Shown: positions 21,201 to 26,127 of the stretch, piece by piece
How positions within the stretch are numbered: position 1 is the first letter of the stretch
How the letters are laid out: every line of letters begins with the position of its first letter
IMG/VR virus record: IMGVR_UViG_3300030060_008146
Coordinates: 1-46,242 of that record
Reading direction: 5' to 3' (one strand)
Length of the DNA: 46,242 nt
DNA from: a virus
Notes under the pieces: generated by a model
The model's input: only the letters and a program-made list of their open reading frames with translations
What the model was told of the DNA's origin: nothing
The model's database searches: none
Translations under genes and position numbers: made by a program

Positions 21201-21599
21201 TTTTCCACTAATGTCGCCAGTAATAGATAGATTATCACCTATAAGGTTAGAGTTACTGACTTCAGCCCAGCTTACTGTACCATCACCGTTTGATTTAAGA
21301 AATAAATTACCAGGTATATTTGTTGATTTTATTTCAACACCTTGAACACTTACATATTCACCAGAAATAGGTCCCCCGTTCCATGTTCCGAGATAATTAT
21401 TAGAGAATATATAATTATTCGACGCGATTCCTTCACATACATATAATGCGCCATAAGCGCTCATGTTACCGGCAACGGTTAAACCAGAAGGAGTTCCAGT
21501 ATCAACCGGAGGTACACCGATACCTACGTTACCTAGGAATAAATTATTTCTTCCTTCACTTACTTTAAGTAAAGATGGTGCTGGACTTTGTTTCCCCAT
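9258..21599 (-). CDS. Giant modular tail-fibre protein (4113 aa)
   Basis: The gene is 12.3 kb. The protein is a long string of modules, each with 'xxYFAGNVGIGTxxPxEKLTVxGNISAxGxLSA' followed by a variable beta-rich insert of 60-120 residues. A block of 17-residue NTAVG-type repeats lies near residues 985-1160. The C-terminal ~110 residues (FLIDHPTKPGYKLKHG, EAPEWGVQFRGK, ITLPEYW, YVVYGERKD) match the terminal domain found in fibres of T4-like marine phages. Cys residues are unusually frequent for a virion protein. Nearly identical blocks (GRDLAxIFCTTD...ANYIPMWYTS...CNSILRSHS) recur four or five times. It heads the fibre operon behind a late promoter and is probably the main long-tail-fibre subunit. 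Confidence 0.9.
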   Translation of the reverse strand: MGKQSPAPSLLKVSEGRNNLFLGNVGIGVPPVDTGTPSGLTVAGNMSAYGALYVCEGIASNNYIFSNNYLGTWNGGPISGEYVSVQGVEIKSTNIPGNLFLKSNGDGTVSWAEVSNSNLIGDNLSITGDISGKNIYASRSIVSAGVDLLDVFGPGGSAGGIGGCGTTNVIAKFTSGCCIGDSIIRTSGCTAIIGGSLSATNNLNVGNNATILGNLSVQGDMHYIDTNVTVTSALSVINSGTGPALYVQQKGSEPIAHFVDANGDDIVFSDNGYVGLGIPIATLAGGGATPQERLTVSGNISALGSLSATGSSDNYFAGNVGIGTINPMVKLDVVGDGQLQATAPRFVLKETGNNKDFSLKVQTDGRFSINNDNNATEVLTIKQDGNVGIGETSPQYPLHICQSGAATLAIQSNGNDDEGSKLRLIEGSANWLGGYVQYDGADNNFILGVHDVNNTTVSDDNPVITIPRTSGNVGIGTSAPAEELTVAGGISAQNGLSANSICAAATTNGFVSAGRDLANIFSTGGGTIGGSGTTNYIPRWCSTTGITNSILREHSGGLSAFGGLSASGDVNYFAGRVGIGTCRPDTKLHLEDGRLTIKGNGSEAIKVTNSDIVNFDSSTVRADLFRASALSDQLEFRGGSNRTRLLNSDGGTELFTITNSGDVGIGTTAPAEKLTVAGGISAQNGLSANSICAAATTRGFVSAGRDLAHIFCTTDCQGVKGAGTANYIPMWYTSACICNSILRSHSGGISAFGGLSASGANNYFEGNVGIGTNKPSQELTVRGEVATTNSAGIQSVVVGNASDDGVICINDSGGNTRTVIHSDADSYISQCKVGIGTTAPAEKLTVLGNISASGSLSAAGPSPNYFAGRVGINTIKPGTLLHVDDDDALGGICVQGSALLGTFERDIGTSGLCVSILGSNADPQIRYNQDTKCWAAGVDQSADSFVIADGPEIHTGVAKLTISTDKLTVGGSVSSLSGYCSDAGTANTRFGTQALNSSSGGQNTAIGLQAMLANTTGYQNVAVGEGALTNNTEGLRNVAVGCGAAACNTTGDRNVSIGCQSNKTNSTGNNNVAVGSKALFCNTLSNNVAVGNCALSANVTNNQTAVGHRALHSNTSGNVHVAVGIDSLLCNTIGANNVAVGGYALQCSLTGSNNTAIGYTAGMNLSGTTMGQNVLVGSNAGRYTRSGATWHNGCSNTYIGFNTRATCNGVQNETVIGNAALGCGSNTVSIGNADVTTTYLQGSVSARNTLYAGSNLCINADNPTNAVIGQSRIGNYVGDNAYFSHFDNGTSANYAVKQNANGATGLNSKTGQILTLNINNNPQLTVNAEDIGIGTTAPNEKLTVAGNISALGALSATGGVHVPDSGKITAGNHKDLQIYHNGTHNFVTAEGGAGSLYIRPGSGNTVQIEDKDGQDMITAGGAGAVSLYYNNSKKFGTTNTGVDIFGSLSAANSICTAATTNGFVSAGRDLANIFCTTDREGVMGTGTANYIPMWYTSSCICNSILRSHSGGISAFGGLSASGDVNYFTGKVGIGTNRPEANLEICSALDQQHLYIQGANSGVGALARLKTISSGSVLLLETGTASDSRDILKAKNSAGTVLNLQADGKLGIGTEVPNETLTVAGNISALGSLSATGGVHVPDSACITVGNHKDLQIYHDGSNSYIRDESGTGDIIVSTNAYRLKSANNGETMMTAFEDGAVNLYHNNISRFSTTDSGVCVVGGLSASATTYGFVSAGRDLADIFSTTDGDITEVEAGTGLNGGGTVGCVTLNVDAAQTNITSILNTSLNIGRDTDNSIKFGNDNCIKFHVSGGENVLFKGDGEIEACYVNVAGKVGIGTPDPDQLLTIGGSEAVAMLSSTNGRCTCLQQGGGHFHIKPNMGCVAIANGQSTAGKLQIYNNAFENIRLNSNGDSWLSGGDVGIGTCTPGAKFHIRGHGSTGGLRIDNGSGGSDNVNFYHADGGNDSDFFITYQGTGGAEITLKADGDTLLNASNGDNVGIGTTSPDEKLDVTGSIRSYTSSGRYRTLGGSSADLEIVSDNGSNPVALIKGTGTADLLNVLDNTTEVFTILDGGDVGIGTTAPAEKLTVAGNISALGALSATGGVSVPDNSKITAGNNKDLELYHNGSLSYVRDVGTGGLHIQTNGPAIYLQDTDGNAMAQFTDGGSNFLMYNSAIKLTTKNTGVDITGGITASQSISTGGPLSGSSVSVSDTTRGFVSAGRDLAHIFCTTDNVGVQGAGTANYIPMWYTSACICNSILRSHSSGISAFGGLSASGDVNYFAGKIGIGTNSPSEQLTVAGGISANGGLSALNIKLPGSGEGYYIGKSGGGALNGGSDLRIGSRTTANTIALELYHASNPVSLGIDYDGGAALPFIESVHGSYDINTHLRFMPGGSETWRIGSHGSSGTYGNSYEIKPAAAGNDFYVSNNSGTPILYSDTSTARIGIGTAAPAEKLTVLGNISASGSLSAAGPSPNYFAGNVGIGTTDASAAKLTVAGNISADGNMYVRHNNPFIYMTDTSGSTYNAAWKFQDNCQFWEWGGGKKLYFDASSGIRFGDWGAGTGTLATTRDPRIGKCGTAYGGLCFTTGNSTRMVIQSAGNVGIGTDAPEGKLHVSTGASSQTCTTGADELIIEGSDHAGISILAPAAKRTQLYFNTDAFLRWVDSDDVFTIDTSSASSKIAIGTGGANVGIGTNAAEEKLKVCAGTVKIDSGYSYKIDTCACLTHIYNNFRIYNNIGDFIIENDDALKDVIFCTDAGSKVETMRLSATGQLGVGTAAPREKLTVHGNISASGSLSAAGPDNNYFEGKVGIGTNSPDQELTVAGNLKLTSTYPRIFLQDTNNDSDFSIINNDGNFGIYDDTNTTYRTSITPAGNFGIGTTAPNEKLTVAGNISAVGTLSAAKGVHVPNSVCITAGNHKDLLIYHNGANSYIRNQHSGDFFIRTDDSSSSLVLAHGAEKSFLSVCGGRAELRFNDNKKFETTDDGVCVTGKLCTTGEAYIGSNTTVMGNLSVCGDMIYIDTSVTVTSALSVVNSGTGPALFVAQEGSEPIAHFVDRNGDDVVIDDDGAVGIGIYSPQSKLHVSSGNIRIDNNQQYLAETAGGGVIGVAKMDGSDNLLIGDGNLKIDVTGTSTMMTIDSSGNVALGDDKKFKGTTYASSYIKFNDDTKVSANSDIIFDVNGSDELMRLEEGGNVGIGTVAPAEKLTVLGNISASGSLSAAGPGPNYFAGNIGIGTITPQSLLDITGATPTVTVSGTSTASSKVNLINGDITWGLENQYVGGATTNMFRIYNGSLGADALTIHRSTNNVGIGATNPGTKLEVAGAKGSDGVVIVADTTSAAAGVGGEIDFYGAYSGTTRTVFGSIEAKKTNATGGDYGAGLALSTRVNGGGGLTERLTILEGGNVGIGTPAPAEKLTVLGDISASGSLSAGGTSPNYFASKVNIGTPTISSRILYVCGDGEFSSNLVVGNALYTNDWTASSSGIQYIKNNTGSVSVAIENGGDVGIGTVAPAEKLTVHGNISASGSLSAAGPSPNYFAGNIGIGTNSPSGSLNLVNNCSLRFGTGGNFRFYHDGSTNFVESHSGDIIFYNYDHGNDIVFCAENSSGTAAEYIRIDSSANNTCVKQNFRFADNVTAGFGTNEDFTISHNDTNALLIGTKGNITFCNQASDADILFKADDGYGNEVDYLRLDGGEEQILIGTGLPVSAGNVGIGTTTPNEKLTVFGTISGRCDIKTTCGTILGKVINASSCFAGTKLDAQYVSNAAELCLTSGKSGSVRIGTSQGFAMTLSANASAPRVGIGTDTLNEALNLPDGYKIGLGCSADLQLYHDGNNKIEGTTGYTRVAATNGILYLDGNNTCIRSGDGGETQAKFLDDGAVELYHDNSKKFETTSTGICVAGLSATSEVAVPDDGKITAGNHKDLQIYHDGSNSVIKDSGTGALFLLADASTNIQTTGGEAQAKFTKDGSVDLYYNGSKKFETTNTGVCVTGCIAGSTGAVIIDGDLTGVNHFSACTKAFLIDHPTKPGYKLKHGAVEAPEWGVQFRGKTDKSCITLPEYWKGLVRDDSVSVILTPVGSYQCLYVKCQSNEHICIGGVSDCYNYVVYGERKDIDRMEVEVDGV
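14755..20095 (-). repeat. Dispersed near-identical coding repeats in the giant fibre gene
   Basis: A block of about 200 bp recurs at roughly 14755-14960, 17010-17230, 19300-19525 and, more diverged, 19870-20095. It encodes 'YFxGxVGIGT' upstream and then 'FGGLSASG', 'CNSILRSHS', 'NYIPMWYTS' and 'FVSAGRDLA' pieces. The first three copies differ at only a few positions over long stretches. Such copies are ready substrates for homologous recombination, module loss or module shuffling. Confidence 0.85.
18120..18645 (-). repeat. Second 17-aa repeat block, homologous to the array in the 1548-aa fibre
   Basis: About ten units encode NTAIGLQAM, NVAVGEGAL, NVAVGCGAA, NVSIGC and NVAVGSKAL in the same order as the units NTAIGLQSM, NTAVGEGAL, NVAVGCGAA, NVAIGC and NVAVGSKAL of the other fibre gene. 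Conserved unit order implies that a whole segment was copied between the two genes. Confidence 0.85.
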
Positions 21600-21605
21600 T
21601 ATACA

Positions 21606-21611
21606 TATTTA
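21606..21611 (-). promoter_or_regulatory. Late promoter of the giant fibre operon
   Basis: TTAAATA on the minus strand lies six bases before ATG 21599, in the 43-base gap after queF. The likely transcription start is within a base or two of the start codon. Confidence 0.65.
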
Positions 21612-21642
21612 ATGGGGAAAAAAATTACGCAAGCACTATGTA

Positions 21643-22578
21643 CTATTGCTTAGGAGTTTTTATGTGAGGTACATCTACTTGACTTAAAGTACAATGTAGA
21701 AGCCTTTCATGTGATACTCGCTCAGGATTAATATCAATACCACCTCGTCGAGCATATAAACAACGAACAGCTAGCTCATCAGGACCAATAGCATCCATTA
21801 GTCTTTTATAGATAGCTTCGCAAATTTCTTCATGAAAATGACATTCATCTCTAAAAGATACAATATATTGTAGAAGGGAAATAGGATCTACAGTATTTTT
21901 ACCTTTCATATAGATATAAACATCACCCCAATCAGGTTGTGATGTTACCCTACAATTAGATTTTAGAAGAGCACTATGATAATATACTTCTTCAGAAGGT
22001 GCATCTTCAATCTCCTTTAGCAGATCCGGATCTTCAGCATATACAGTAAACTCTGTCTCTTCAATAGGATATTCATCTTCGAGAGTTATATAACTCGGGG
22101 TACAATCCTCACCATGCATCCATTCTTTCTTAGCAGTAAAAAGATTGGTATCAGATAAAACATAAGCATTAGTATGCACTTTAACTTCAACTTTAGTTTC
22201 AAGCAACTTACTCAAATCTTGCGAAGCAATATCGCCAATATTTTTAAGAACTTCTTCAGTAGTTTCACCTAAACGAGTCATATTAAACGAGTTAAAATAC
22301 AACTTAATAGATTTAGATTCAACAATATATTTACTACTGCAAGGATAAACAACTTTAGCTACCCCTACAACAGGAAGCCCGTTAACAGTTAAAGCGGAAA
22401 TTTCATATGCATTCCAAGTATCATAACCTATAAAAGGTAGGTTATCATCATTAATATTTAAATGAGTTCTATTGGACTGACGAGGCTCTCTAACTAAAAG
22501 AGAGGCATCATACTTCGATTTATACTTAGATGTTTGCCCAAGATGCTTACTAATATTGCTGTTATCAAGTTTTACCAT
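21643..22578 (-). CDS. queF: NADPH-dependent 7-cyano-7-deazaguanine (preQ0) reductase, QueF
   Basis: QueF reduces the nitrile of preQ0 to the aminomethyl of preQ1. Visible family motifs: TWNAYEISALTVNGLPV (residues 54-70), the substrate/NADPH motif ESKSIKLYFNSFN (87-99), the catalytic Cys209 in LKSNCRVTSQPDWG with the proton-donor Asp216, the FHE motif (248-250), and LYARRGGIDINPER near the end. At 311 residues it matches the long two-domain (E. coli-type) form. It has its own TTGAAT-N16-TAAAAT promoter inside the end of the kinase gene. No preQ0-synthesis genes (folE, queD, queE, queC) are in the window. Together with the DpdA-like gene at 30084 it suggests preQ1-type DNA modification and not only tRNA queuosine. 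Confidence 0.93.
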   Translation of the reverse strand: MVKLDNSNISKHLGQTSKYKSKYDASLLVREPRQSNRTHLNINDDNLPFIGYDTWNAYEISALTVNGLPVVGVAKVVYPCSSKYIVESKSIKLYFNSFNMTRLGETTEEVLKNIGDIASQDLSKLLETKVEVKVHTNAYVLSDTNLFTAKKEWMHGEDCTPSYITLEDEYPIEETEFTVYAEDPDLLKEIEDAPSEEVYYHSALLKSNCRVTSQPDWGDVYIYMKGKNTVDPISLLQYIVSFRDECHFHEEICEAIYKRLMDAIGPDELAVRCLYARRGGIDINPERVSHERLLHCTLSQVDVPHIKTPKQ

Positions 22579-22579
22579 A

Positions 22580-23173
22580 TTAAATTTTAATATCTATGTT
22601 ATAAGATTCAAGAGTTTCTTTAATAGTCTGTAATCTTTCTTCAACAGTACCTTCTAAAAGCACTATACGAGGACCATCTTCAATGATATTATATTGCATA
22701 TACATATCAAAGAGACCAATAATATCTTCACGAAAGATTTTATCAACACTTCTTTCACCATCATCTACTAACTCTACATCCTCATGACTAGTATAAAAAA
22801 TAACATCATATTTGTTTATAAGCTTTTTATAGATAAGATCACAAGCATCATAAGTAGCTCTATTAATTTTACCTTTATCTAAAAGATAATGACTATAAAC
22901 TATACCATCTAATGCACATCGATCAAGTATTTGATGAACACCTCTTACAATATAATCAGCTCGATCTCTAAATATATTTCTAACATGCTCAGTCATAATG
23001 AGCATTTGAGTTAAATCATCCCCACTTTCATTAATAGGCATGTTAAATTCTCTCTTAATTAACCTAGTCACTTCAGGAATAAACAAAAATGGGTAGTCGC
23101 CATTTTCTTTATATAAATGCTTAAGTAGAGTAGTTTTACCCGTACACTGAGCTCCAGTAAACGAAAAGATCAT
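22580..23173 (-). CDS. P-loop nucleotide/nucleoside kinase (AAA_28 / NadR-like), 197 aa
   Basis: A Walker A motif GAQCTGKTT lies at residues 7-15 of a protein opening MIFSFTGAQCTGKTTLLKHL. Later features fit the NadR/AAA_28-type small kinases: IPEVTRLIKREF (about 33-44), a QMLIMTEHVRN helix, an ILDRCALDGIVYSHYLL segment (the 'DR...D' of such kinases) and KYDVIFYTSHEDVELVDDGERS. The likely role is phosphorylation of a nucleoside or nucleotide cofactor precursor; the substrate cannot be read from sequence. It overlaps the formyltransferase gene by four bases upstream and lies one base before queF. A TATAAT ends five bases before its ATG, but the -35 is poor. Confidence 0.78.
   Translation of the reverse strand: MIFSFTGAQCTGKTTLLKHLYKENGDYPFLFIPEVTRLIKREFNMPINESGDDLTQMLIMTEHVRNIFRDRADYIVRGVHQILDRCALDGIVYSHYLLDKGKINRATYDACDLIYKKLINKYDVIFYTSHEDVELVDDGERSVDKIFREDIIGLFDMYMQYNIIEDGPRIVLLEGTVEERLQTIKETLESYNIDIKI
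22584..22611 (-). promoter_or_regulatory. Sigma70-like promoter of queF
   Basis: TTGAAT (22606-22611) and TAAAAT (22584-22589) are 16 bases apart, and the -10 ends five bases before ATG 22578. The geometry matches the other early-type promoters at 30875, 37674 and 38132. Confidence 0.6.
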
Positions 23174-23718
23174 ACCTTATTATATAAATGTTCCTTTAAA
23201 AATCTATACCAGGCATTAAATGATGTAGTACGTAAAGATTGGTATGTATTAGTTAAATTTAAGATATGTTTTGTAGATATATCTTCTTGACACATAATTT
23301 TACCACCGTCAACTTCTTCAACAACTTCGTGAACAACACTACCTATTTTAGAATATGAAGATATATTTTCCCATGCACGTATTTGCGGATCTTTGCCCTT
23401 TAGTTCTGGGTGCTTAGTAATAAGTCCGGGATGACCGTTGTATATATTATATTTTAAACATTTATCTGGCGGCACAATTCTCAACCAACCATTTAAAGTT
23501 ATAAGGGTATTATTAATATCAAACTCTAAATTCTCTAAAATATCTAACGTTTTTGCTTCTTCTTTATTGAGTCTAAAATCAACATCTACTCTTGAATCAA
23601 TTTTATCTGATTTAGAGTTAGTTATAACATAATCTGGTACCTTATCTAGTGCAGAAGATAGATCAGCTATTTCAGAACCTGTTTGCGAAAACAGAGCAAT
23701 CCATGTTGAGAACTTCAT
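23170..23718 (-). CDS. Formyltransferase-like protein (PurN/Fmt N-terminal fold), 182 aa
   Basis: The segment 'YNIYNGHPGLITKHPELKGKDPQIRAWEN' followed by 'SKIGSVVHEVVEEVDGGKIM' matches the catalytic region of formyl-tetrahydrofolate-dependent transferases: the Asn and His of 'N.HP', the substrate loop 'GxDPQxxA', and a 'GxxxHxVxxxxDxGxI' motif. The N-terminus (ALFSQTGSEIADL) resembles the PurN nucleotide-binding start. At 182 residues it covers one Rossmann-type domain without the Fmt C-terminal domain. Substrates could be GAR, an aminosugar nucleotide or a modified base; none can be assigned. It overlaps the kinase and the DUF3307 gene, so these form one operon. Confidence 0.75.
   Translation of the reverse strand: MKFSTWIALFSQTGSEIADLSSALDKVPDYVITNSKSDKIDSRVDVDFRLNKEEAKTLDILENLEFDINNTLITLNGWLRIVPPDKCLKYNIYNGHPGLITKHPELKGKDPQIRAWENISSYSKIGSVVHEVVEEVDGGKIMCQEDISTKHILNLTNTYQSLRTTSFNAWYRFLKEHLYNKV
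23179..23184 (-). promoter_or_regulatory. Possible early -10 element before the kinase gene
   Basis: TATAATAAGGTATG repeats exactly the -10/start junction of the dpdA-like gene (30867-30880). The -35 at the expected N16 spacing is only TAGATT, so promoter activity is uncertain; the AAGG could instead act as a close ribosome-binding site. Confidence 0.35.
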
Positions 23719-24098
23719 TATAGATATGTTAATGACGCCCAGTTAATAAGCAAGTGAATAGTATTATCACAAGCTACTAAAAGCCATAATGACAGCCATT
23801 GTGGTACATCTTTATGATAACCGGTTTCTTTACAGTCCTCCCATTTATGCCAATATTTTTTTGGCGCTAACCTACTTTTAGCAAACACCACATACCGCGC
23901 TAATCTAAATCTATCAATGAAAAAATGAGTAATACAAATTACAGCAAATGCTTCTAAAGAAGGACTTAATATCAAGAAAGGTAAAGAATAGGTGATAGCA
24001 TGTGCTGCAGCTGCTTTACTACACTTCGTTTTATTAAGTGCCATCCAATCGCTTTGAAGAAGATAGTCACCAATCAGATGGAGTATTAACTGGAGCAT
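23718..24098 (-). CDS. DUF3307 family membrane protein (126 aa)
   Basis: The protein opens LILHLIGDYLLQSDWMA, a hallmark of DUF3307 proteins ('hl.gDy.LQ..w.a'). Further hydrophobic stretches follow (AAAHAITYSLPFLIL, AFAVICITHFFIDRF, WLSLWLLVACDNTIHLLINWA) with His residues inside them, suggesting three or four membrane helices. The function of the family is not established. It heads the minus-strand operon leading to queF; its stop overlaps the next start by one base. TAAATA directly abuts its ATG, so the usual five-base spacing is absent and expression timing is unclear. Confidence 0.75.
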   Translation of the reverse strand: MLQLILHLIGDYLLQSDWMALNKTKCSKAAAAHAITYSLPFLILSPSLEAFAVICITHFFIDRFRLARYVVFAKSRLAPKKYWHKWEDCKETGYHKDVPQWLSLWLLVACDNTIHLLINWASLTYL

Positions 24099-24150
24099 TA
24101 TTTACTATTATTATTTTATTGTAGTGACCCCGTTTATCAAGGTGTATTAT

Positions 24151-24156
24151 TAAATA
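24151..24156 (+). promoter_or_regulatory. Late promoter (TAAATA-N5-GTG)
   Basis: ATTAAATA is followed by exactly five bases and the GTG start at 24162. This supports a non-ATG start for the downstream gene. Confidence 0.68.
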
Positions 24157-24161
24157 ATTTA

Positions 24162-24443
24162 GTGGAAGATTTTTTAAAACTCGTTACAGATGTTGGATTT
24201 CCGATAGCTGGTGCTATTGTATGCGGAAGTTTTGTATTCATAATTCTAAAGTTTATACTCAGTGAAATAACTGGAGCAGTAAAAAGTTTAGGAGGAATGA
24301 TTAAATCGTTAGAAAATAGAGTTCAAACTATGAATAATGATATTGTAAAAATTGATACGCTGGTATCCTATGCATTTAATAAGCATCCAAATTTAGATAG
24401 ACTAGCAGCTAACGAAGGTAAAGAGGATGCAAGAAAAGATTAA
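24162..24443 (+). CDS. Small membrane protein with coiled coil, paralogue 1 (93 aa)
   Basis: GTG start fixed by the late promoter. A single hydrophobic helix (about residues 12-33, GFPIAGAIVCGSFVFIILKF) is followed by a heptad-like amphipathic stretch (GGMIKSLENRVQTMNNDIVKIDTLV). The next gene has the same layout ('GFPxxxAxxxGxFVxxxxxxxxxEI...' then 'IDRIRMLDNDMIRLNTKI'), so they are tandem paralogues. The topology resembles small phage holin-like or i-spanin-like proteins, but a separate lysis cassette exists at 39-40 kb, so a role in envelope remodelling, superinfection exclusion or the curli operon downstream is equally possible. Confidence 0.75.
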   Translation: MEDFLKLVTDVGFPIAGAIVCGSFVFIILKFILSEITGAVKSLGGMIKSLENRVQTMNNDIVKIDTLVSYAFNKHPNLDRLAANEGKEDARKD

Positions 24444-24745
24444 TGAACGGAGATACTTTAGTACAGGCAATTAATGATTTCGGCTTTCCAGTTATTGCTG
24501 CTGCTGGTTTAGGTTACTTTGTTTATTATACATGGAATTGGGTAGTTAAGGAAATCAAGCCTGTATTAGATGAATCGACAGGTACTCTGATAGGTTTAAT
24601 TGATAGAATAAGAATGCTAGATAATGATATGATAAGACTTAATACTAAGATTCAAATGATTCTTCAAGAGAAAGAGCAAAAAGAAGAAGAAGATATAAAA
24701 GAAAATAGAAAAAGAAATAGGCGTATTTTGGATACTAAGCTCTAG
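24443..24745 (+). CDS. Small membrane protein with coiled coil, paralogue 2 (100 aa)
   Basis: The ATG overlaps the stop of paralogue 1 by one base, so translation is coupled. One transmembrane helix (about residues 12-33, GFPVIAAAGLGYFVYYTWNW), a coiled-coil stretch with the DND core shared with paralogue 1, and a strongly charged C-terminal tail (EKEQKEEEDIKENRKRNRR). Two paralogues made in equal amounts suggest a hetero-oligomer. The function is unknown. It is followed after 33 bases by the curli-type operon. Confidence 0.75.
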   Translation: MNGDTLVQAINDFGFPVIAAAGLGYFVYYTWNWVVKEIKPVLDESTGTLIGLIDRIRMLDNDMIRLNTKIQMILQEKEQKEEEDIKENRKRNRRILDTKL

Positions 24746-24764
24746 CATTATATATTAATAGAGG

Positions 24765-24770
24765 TAAATA
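24765..24770 (+). promoter_or_regulatory. Late promoter of the curli-type operon
   Basis: TAAATA lies eight bases before the csgF-like ATG at 24779, slightly farther than the usual five. It would drive csgF and csgG together. Confidence 0.5.
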
Positions 24771-24778
24771 ATAGTGTT

Positions 24779-25243
24779 ATGAAGTGTTTATGTTTCTTAG
24801 TACTTTTATGTAGCAGCAGTCTAGCTAATGAATTAACATTTAGGTTTAAATCTCCTTCATTTAGTGGTATTGGGTATAGTGCGCATAAGATAAATCTAGA
24901 AAATATATCTGCGGCTAGAAAGAAAACAATTAGAGATGAATTAAAATCATTAGAAATTCAAGCTAATTTAGCTGCCCAAAGAACTCCTTTGAATGTATTT
25001 ATGACTAATTTACAGTCAAGGATTTATTCAGAGCTCTCTAAACAGGTTACAGAGCAACTATTCGCTGATACAGGTTCAGATTCAGGTTCTTTTAATCTTG
25101 ATGGTAATACTATATCATGGTATAGATTAGCTGACCAAATAAATCTGACAGTAACTGATACTGATGGTGATCTTACTAACATATTAATTCCTATTGGATC
25201 ACTTCTATTACCTGAGCCAACTAATGAAACAACTACTGAATAG
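24779..25243 (+). CDS. csgF: CsgF-like curli assembly factor (154 aa)
   Basis: A signal peptide (MKCLCFLVLLCSSSLA, cleavage near residue 16) is followed at once by 'ELTFRFKSPSFSG', which aligns with the mature N-terminus of E. coli CsgF (TMTFQFRNPNFGG). In E. coli this segment inserts into the CsgG pore. The C-terminal part, with predicted beta-strands (ISWYRLADQINLTVTDTDGDLTNILIPIGSLLLP), matches the CsgF end that contacts nascent curli. The gene overlaps csgG by 20 bases, as expected for partners. It acts in the periplasm and outer membrane. No csgE is visible. A csgF gene on a T4-like phage is unusual. Confidence 0.85.
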   Translation: MKCLCFLVLLCSSSLANELTFRFKSPSFSGIGYSAHKINLENISAARKKTIRDELKSLEIQANLAAQRTPLNVFMTNLQSRIYSELSKQVTEQLFADTGSDSGSFNLDGNTISWYRLADQINLTVTDTDGDLTNILIPIGSLLLPEPTNETTTE

Positions 25244-26108
25244 TCTTTTAAGTTTAACACTTTTAAGCGGTTGCGCAACTTTTAATGATAGTGAACTTAA
25301 TAAACCTCCTATCGTAGCTCCAACCCCTTTACAAAATAAATTAACTACTATACCAGAATTAGATGGTGAACCTATTTATATTGGAGTTAATAGCTTTAAA
25401 GACTTAACTGGAGCAAGAAAACAAGCTGATAATTATGCAAGTTTCTCTTCTGCAGTTACTCAAGGTGGTGAAGCATGGTTAATTGAATCTCTTTTAGAGT
25501 CAAATGGTTGGTTTAAAGTTTTAGAAAGAGGTCAATTAGATACAGTAATGAGAGAAAGAGCTTTAGTTCAACAAACTAGAGAAGACTTTACTGATGATGA
25601 TGAAACTGGATTAAAACCTTTATTATTCGCTGGATTGCTTATACATGGAGGAATTATAAGTTATGATACTAATATGATTTCTGGTGGTGTAGGAGCTGCC
25701 TACTTAGGTATAGGTGCTCATGAACAGTACAGGAAAGATGTGGTTACTGTATCATTAAGATTAGTAAGTACGTTAACGAGTGAGATTCTTCTATCTTCAA
25801 CTGTATCAAAAACTATATACTCAACCTCACTAGGATCAGATGTATTTAAATTTGTTAACCAAGCTTTAGATTCTCTTGAATTCGAAATAGGATATGCTAA
25901 AAATGAGCTAGTATCGGTAGCTACTAGAGCAGCTATAGATTTAGCTATTTTAGATTTAATTGAAAAAGGAGAAAAAAATAAAATGTGGAAATTTAAAAAA
26001 AGTACTGTAAAAAATTTACCTAAACTACCTGAAAAAGAACTAGTTAAAAAAGAACAATTAAGTAAAAATAAGAAATATAAGTCTTCGTTTAATAAAATAA
26101 AAAGATAG
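25224..26108 (+). CDS. csgG: CsgG-like curli secretion channel lipoprotein (294 aa)
   Basis: The start at ATG 25224 gives a classical lipoprotein signal with lipobox LLSGC (Cys17). The mature part follows E. coli CsgG closely: EPIYIGVNSFKDLTG, the constriction region DNYASFSSAV (E. coli YPASNFSTAV, so the pore Phe is kept), WFKVLERGQLDTVMRER, SYDTNMISGGVGAAYLGIGA, VVTVSLRLVSTLTSEILLS and the C-terminal helical part. CsgG forms a nonameric outer-membrane pore that secretes curlin subunits. The last ~35 residues are Lys-rich and unlike E. coli. Overlap with csgF and the curlin-like gene 20 bases downstream point to a complete secretion unit. Confidence 0.93.
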   Translation: MKQLLNSLLSLTLLSGCATFNDSELNKPPIVAPTPLQNKLTTIPELDGEPIYIGVNSFKDLTGARKQADNYASFSSAVTQGGEAWLIESLLESNGWFKVLERGQLDTVMRERALVQQTREDFTDDDETGLKPLLFAGLLIHGGIISYDTNMISGGVGAAYLGIGAHEQYRKDVVTVSLRLVSTLTSEILLSSTVSKTIYSTSLGSDVFKFVNQALDSLEFEIGYAKNELVSVATRAAIDLAILDLIEKGEKNKMWKFKKSTVKNLPKLPEKELVKKEQLSKNKKYKSSFNKIKR

Positions 26109-26116
26109 ATTTTTAA

Positions 26117-26122
26117 TAAATA
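26117..26122 (+). promoter_or_regulatory. Late promoter (TAAATA-N5-ATG) of the curlin-like gene
   Basis: AATAAATA in the eight-base region after csgG is followed by exactly five bases and ATG 26128, giving the presumed secreted substrate its own transcript. Confidence 0.65.
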
Positions 26123-26127
26123 ATTTT

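Noticed and set aside
24092-24097. TAAATA touching the ATG of the DUF3307 gene as a late promoter
   Set aside because: There is no gap between motif and start codon, so transcription would begin inside the gene; kept only as a remark.
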